Positions 60,704-64,000 of a stretch of 64,000 bases of DNA are shown here, one piece after another. Each line of letters begins with the position of its first letter. Positions within the stretch are counted from its first letter, which is position 1. The translations under genes were made by a program, and so were the position numbers. The notes under the pieces were generated by a model that saw only the letters and a list, made by a program, of their open reading frames with translations, was not told the DNA's origin and did not search any database. This DNA comes from Acetivibrio ethanolgignens. Lineage in GTDB: Bacteria > Bacillota > Clostridia > Lachnospirales > Lachnospiraceae. The stretch is taken from contig NZ_LNAM01000208.1 in assembly GCF_001461035.1 (NCBI RefSeq), positions 1 through 64,000 on the forward strand, given 5' to 3'.

Positions 60704-61195
60704 ATGAGTAAAGCAAGGGAATATGAGGAACGGACGGAAAAGCTTTTAGAGCCGATGATAGAGCGGAATGGCTTTGAATTGGTAGATGTAGAATATGTGA
60801 AGGAAGCTGGCAATTATTTTTTACGGGCCTATCTTGATAAGCCAGGTGGAATCACGATTGATGACTGTGAGCTGATCAGCCGGGAGTTAAGTGATTTACT
60901 GGATAAGGAAGACTTCATTGATGAAAGCTATATTTTAGAGGTAAGCTCACCGGGACTGGGAAGGCAGCTTAAAAAGGATAAGGACTTTAAGCGAAGTCTA
61001 GGAGAAGAGATTGACGTTAAGCTTTTTAAAGCAGTTAAGCTTTTGGAGAATGGAAAAGAGGTAAAAGCAAAGGAACTGTTTGGAATCTTAAAGGACTTCA
61101 ATGAAACGACTCTTTTTTTAGAGATAGAAGATGGAGAAGTATTAGCACTTAACCGGAGCGATATTGCGATTGTAAAATTAGCCTTTGATTTTTAA
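60704..61195 (+). CDS. rimP: Ribosome maturation factor RimP
   Basis: A 163-residue 30S assembly factor. The N-terminal ELVDVEY, LRAYLDKPGGITIDDCE and EVSSPGLGRQLKKDKDF blocks are typical. GAGG at 60694-60697 favours ATG 60704 over 60692. First gene of the conserved rimP-nusA-ylxR-ylxQ-infB operon; 29 bp separate it from nusA. Confidence 0.93.
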   Translation: MSKAREYEERTEKLLEPMIERNGFELVDVEYVKEAGNYFLRAYLDKPGGITIDDCELISRELSDLLDKEDFIDESYILEVSSPGLGRQLKKDKDFKRSLGEEIDVKLFKAVKLLENGKEVKAKELFGILKDFNETTLFLEIEDGEVLALNRSDIAIVKLAFDF

Positions 61196-61224
61196 TAAAG
61201 AACATATGTGATAGGAGGATAATC

Positions 61225-62313
61225 ATGAACGAGAATAAGGAACTAATTTTAGCATTAAACCAGATTGAAAAGGAAAAGGATATCAGCAAGGATATTTTGT
61301 TGGAGGCTATGGAGAACTCTCTGGTAGCTGCCTGTAAGAATCACTTTGGAAAGGCTGATAATATCCGTGTGAATATCAATCGGGAAACAGGAGCTGTAAA
61401 TGTTTATGCAGAGCGTGAGGTTGTAGAAGAGGTTGAGGATGAGGTTACTCAGATTAGTCTTACAGAAGCAAAGGTAAAATATCCAACAGCTTCCCTTGGC
61501 GATATTGTACATGTAGAGGTAACTCCAAAGAATTTTGGCCGTATTGCAGCCCAGAAGGCAAAGCAGGTAGTAGTACAGAAGATTCGTGAGGAGGAGAGAA
61601 AGGTTCTTTATAATCAGTACTGCGGCAAGGAAAAGGACATTGTTACCGGTATTGTGCAAAGATACCAGGGAAATAACATCAGTATCAATTTAGGTAAGGT
61701 AGATGCTGTGCTTACCGAGAATGAGCAGGTAAAGACAGAGCATTTCCGTCCGACTGACCATATCAAGCTGTACGTTGTAGAGGTAAAGGATACTACAAAG
61801 GGACCGAGAATTACCGTTTCCAGAACTCATCCAGAGCTTGTAAAGCGCCTCTTTGAGGCAGAGGTTACGGAAGTAAGAGATGGTACAGTGGAAATCAAGA
61901 GTATTGCCAGAGAAGCAGGCTCCCGTACCAAGATGGCTGTCAGCACCAATAATCCGGATGTGGATCCAGTAGGTGCCTGTGTTGGTTTAAATGGTGCCAG
62001 AGTAAATGCGATTGTAAATGAGCTTCGCGGGGAAAAAATTGATATTATTAACTGGAGTGATGACCCAGCAGTTTTGATTGAGAATGCTTTAAGTCCGGCA
62101 AAGGTTGTATCTGTAACTGTTGATGTAGAGGAAAAAAGTGCAAAGGTTATTGTACCGGATTACCAGCTTTCTCTTGCTATCGGTAAGGAAGGACAGAATG
62201 CAAGACTGGCAGCCCGGCTGACTGGTTATAAGATTGACATTAAGAGTGAAAGCCAGGCGGCAGAGGGCGGGAGCGTGGATGAAGATACCCAGTTTTTTGA
62301 AGAGCAGGAATAA
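61225..62313 (+). CDS. nusA: Transcription termination/antitermination factor NusA
   Basis: A 362-residue NusA with N-terminal RNAP-binding domain, S1 domain (about residues 130-200), and two KH domains (GACVGLNGARVNAI and LAIGKEGQNARLAARLTGY). The C-terminal acidic repeats of proteobacterial NusA are missing, as usual in Firmicutes. AGGAGG precedes the ATG. It binds RNA polymerase and modulates pausing. Confidence 0.95.
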   Translation: MNENKELILALNQIEKEKDISKDILLEAMENSLVAACKNHFGKADNIRVNINRETGAVNVYAEREVVEEVEDEVTQISLTEAKVKYPTASLGDIVHVEVTPKNFGRIAAQKAKQVVVQKIREEERKVLYNQYCGKEKDIVTGIVQRYQGNNISINLGKVDAVLTENEQVKTEHFRPTDHIKLYVVEVKDTTKGPRITVSRTHPELVKRLFEAEVTEVRDGTVEIKSIAREAGSRTKMAVSTNNPDVDPVGACVGLNGARVNAIVNELRGEKIDIINWSDDPAVLIENALSPAKVVSVTVDVEEKSAKVIVPDYQLSLAIGKEGQNARLAARLTGYKIDIKSESQAAEGGSVDEDTQFFEEQE

Positions 62314-62337
62314 TTAGAATAGGAAAAGGATGATAGT

Positions 62338-62613
62338 ATGGCAGTAAAAAAGGTCCCTCTGCGGAAATGTACCGGCTGCGGTGAAATGAAGAATAAAAAA
62401 GAGTTGCTTCGGGTAATTAAGACACCAGAAGAGGAAATTGTTCTGGATATCACCGGCAAGAAGAACGGAAGAGGAGCGTATATCTGCAGATCGGCAGAAT
62501 GCTTTGCAAAAGCCAGGAAAACAAAGGCTTTAGAGCGTTCACTGAAGGCTGCTATCCCGGATGAAGTGTATGATGAACTGGAAAAGGAGCTGAAGTCACT
62601 TGATACAGAATAA
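62338..62613 (+). CDS. ylxR: YlxR-family protein (RNase P modulator)
   Basis: A 91-residue protein with RKCTGCGEMKNKKELLRV and KKNGRGAYICRSAEC, the YlxR/DUF448 signature. Family members bind the RNase P RNA (knowledge). It follows nusA by 24 bp and overlaps ylxQ by 14 bp. Confidence 0.9.
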   Translation: MAVKKVPLRKCTGCGEMKNKKELLRVIKTPEEEIVLDITGKKNGRGAYICRSAECFAKARKTKALERSLKAAIPDEVYDELEKELKSLDTE

Positions 62614-62902
62614 GGTTATATCCTATATTGGTCTGGCAACTAAGTCGGGAAATATCGCCAGTGGCGAATTTATGACAGAAAAAGCAGTGAAAGAGGGAAG
62701 TGCAAGACTGGTCATTGTGGCAGAGGATTCCTCGGATAATACCAAAAAGAAATTTACTAATATGTGTGAGTTCTATCAGGTACCGATTTACTTTTTTGGA
62801 GACAAGGAAAGCCTTGGACATGGAATGGGAAAAGAGATGAGGGCATCCTTAGCCATATTAGATCAGGGATTTGCAGATGCAGTGGAAAAACAGCTGAAAT
62901 AG
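62600..62902 (+). CDS. ylxQ: L7Ae-family ribosomal-like protein YlxQ
   Basis: A 100-residue protein of the L7Ae/L30e/S12e/Gadd45 family: IGLATKSGNIASGEF and LVIVAEDSSDNTKKKF blocks. These proteins bind kink-turn RNA. It starts with TTG 62600 inside the end of ylxR, with AAGGAG 11 bases upstream. Translationally coupled. Confidence 0.87.
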   Translation: MIQNKVISYIGLATKSGNIASGEFMTEKAVKEGSARLVIVAEDSSDNTKKKFTNMCEFYQVPIYFFGDKESLGHGMGKEMRASLAILDQGFADAVEKQLK

Positions 62903-62916
62903 GAGGTAGTGAGAGA

Positions 62917-64000
62917 ATGGCGAAAATGAAAATATATGAAATCGCAAAGAGCTTGAACATAAAAAGCGGCGATCTGGTAAAAGCTTTAAATGATAACGGA
63001 TTTGAGGTAAAGAGTCATAATAGTAATATTGAGGATGAAGCAATCGCCTTTATTTTGAAGCAATTTGCCCCAAAGAAGGAAGAAACAAAGAAACCGGAGC
63101 CGAAGGAAGAGGTAAAACCGGAGGTAAAGCAGCCGGAGAAGAAACCGGAGGTAAAGGCGGCAGAGGTAAAGGTAGAAGAAAAGAAGTCGAAAGAAAAGAA
63201 AACAGAAGAAAAAATGGCAGAAGTGAAAAAAACAGAGGAAAAGCCTGCTGGTAATCGAGGCAATGACCGTCGTAATAACGATGGAAGAAATAATGACAGA
63301 AGAAATAATAACCGTGGAAATGATAATCGTGGGAACGGAGACAACCGTGGTGAACGAAGAGACTTCCGGAATAATGACAGAAATGGTCAGTTTAACCGCA
63401 ATAATGACAATCGCGGCGAAAGAAAAGATTTCCGGAATAATGAGAGAAACAGTCAGTTTAACCGTGGCAATGATAACCGGAATGATAATCGTGGAAATGG
63501 AGATAGAGGTGACCGCAGAGATTTCCGGAATAACGACAGTCGCAATCAGGGACGTGGACAAAACGGCGGTTTTGGCGGAAATGACAGAAGAGGTGGACAG
63601 GGAAGAGGAAAGGACAGCTTTGAAAAAGCTTTATCTTCACTGGATAATAGTGCTGTTATGGAAAAGAACAGCCAGAGAAGAAATGATTTTAATGGCAAGG
63701 GAAAGAACAATAAGAACAGAAATACAAGAGACTATGATATGGAAGAAAAGCCATTAAAGAAAGATCCGAATCGTAAGGGAGCATTTATTATGCCTAAGGT
63801 GGTTAAGCCGGTAGAAGAGCCGGAAGATACTATTAAGACAATCATTCTGCCTGAAACACTTACAATCCGTGAACTGGCAGATAAAATGAAGCTGCAGGCA
63901 TCGGCTGTAGTAAAAAAACTTTTATTACAGGGTAAGATGTTCTCCATCAATCAGGAGATTAGTTATGAAGAAGCAGAAGAGATTGCATTGGAGTTCAACT
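62917..64000 (+). CDS. infB: Translation initiation factor IF-2, N-terminal part (cut by window end)
   Basis: About 361 codons are present before the window ends; the GTPase domain is beyond it. The N-terminal IF-2 domain (KIYEIAKSLNIKSGDLVKALNDNGF) is followed by a Lys/Glu-rich linker and a long Asn/Arg/Gly/Asp-rich region (about residues 110-250) with repeated RRDFRNND-type units. A second IF2_N motif (LTIRELADKMKLQASAVVKKLL) begins near residue 310. AGGAGG precedes ATG 62917. The arginine/asparagine-rich linker is longer and more repetitive than usual. Confidence 0.93.
   Translation, partial: MAKMKIYEIAKSLNIKSGDLVKALNDNGFEVKSHNSNIEDEAIAFILKQFAPKKEETKKPEPKEEVKPEVKQPEKKPEVKAAEVKVEEKKSKEKKTEEKMAEVKKTEEKPAGNRGNDRRNNDGRNNDRRNNNRGNDNRGNGDNRGERRDFRNNDRNGQFNRNNDNRGERKDFRNNERNSQFNRGNDNRNDNRGNGDRGDRRDFRNNDSRNQGRGQNGGFGGNDRRGGQGRGKDSFEKALSSLDNSAVMEKNSQRRNDFNGKGKNNKNRNTRDYDMEEKPLKKDPNRKGAFIMPKVVKPVEEPEDTIKTIILPETLTIRELADKMKLQASAVVKKLLLQGKMFSINQEISYEEAEEIALEFN

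Noticed and set aside
55613-60704. Direct-repeat attachment sites flanking the island
   Set aside because: I looked for a second copy of the tRNA-Glu 3' end within the window and did not find one.
62986-63561. 191-residue minus-strand open frame rich in Ile, Ser, Thr and Val
   Set aside because: It is the mirror of the low-complexity Arg/Asn-rich part of infB and has no ribosome site.

Overview
The window looks like a chromosome segment from a strictly anaerobic, endospore-forming Clostridia, most likely Lachnospiraceae (inference). Supporting genes are gpr-spoIIP (sporulation), a bifunctional AdhE, an Hfs-type [FeFe]-hydrogenase operon, a FeoA-FeoB fusion and radical-SAM HemW. AT-leaning DNA with AGGAGG-type ribosome sites fits the same group. 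No rRNA or CRISPR array was seen. Five tRNA genes are present: Thr-CGT, two identical Gly-GCC, Pro-CGG and Glu-CTC.

Layout. 1-8.7 kb: a compact Tad-like secretion or pilus operon (ATPase, two-domain platform protein, several small one-TM proteins, two large exported proteins). 8.7-15.6 kb: housekeeping genes (phospholipase C-like protein, CNNM transporter, ABC-F, DegV, tRNA-Thr) and a NarL-type two-component pair. 15.6-17.9 kb: a two-gene radical-SAM DNA-repair unit behind a promoter that carries two LexA-like boxes. 17.9-25.4 kb: an Asn/Thr-rich lipoprotein, a HAD-GNAT fusion, a second ABC-F, a GH13 isoamylase-like protein that has lost its catalytic residues, and an M18 aminopeptidase. 25.5-32.4 kb: gpr-spoIIP, then a 658-bp near-complete inverted repeat, then lepA-hemW-HAD-pspC. 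32.5-38.6 kb: tRNA-Gly pair, then an ECF sigma factor, a membrane-anchored beta-propeller protein, a DUF4358-type lipoprotein, an MBOAT acyltransferase and a DHHW protein, probably one surface-acylation operon, ending at tRNA-Pro. 38.9-45.9 kb: small genes, FeoAB, exonuclease-BRCT, a small structured repeat, adhE. 46-52.8 kb: Hfs-like hydrogenase operon (2Fe-2S protein, PAS-linked sensory hydrogenase, SpoIIE-type phosphatase, catalytic-type hydrogenase), a BMP-family lipoprotein and a Ca/Na exchanger.

52.8-55.5 kb is decayed: an opp operon reduced to fragments plus an intact OppA, and a chemotaxis-receptor fragment. 55.6-60.65 kb, between tRNA-Glu and rimP, is an accessory island in decay. 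It holds a frameshifted tyrosine recombinase, an XRE regulator, a complete type I toxin/antisense-RNA locus, an RHH-like protein, a DinJ/YafQ-like pair, a frameshifted hicB and an ISAs1-like transposase with two amber codons. From 60.7 kb the conserved rimP-nusA-ylxR-ylxQ-infB operon runs off the right edge.

The strongest candidates for something undescribed are the 658-bp inverted repeat between spoIIP and lepA, the Tad-like cluster at the left edge, the LexA-controlled radical-SAM repair pair and the GH13 pseudoenzyme. Everything here comes from reading the sequence. No database search was run.
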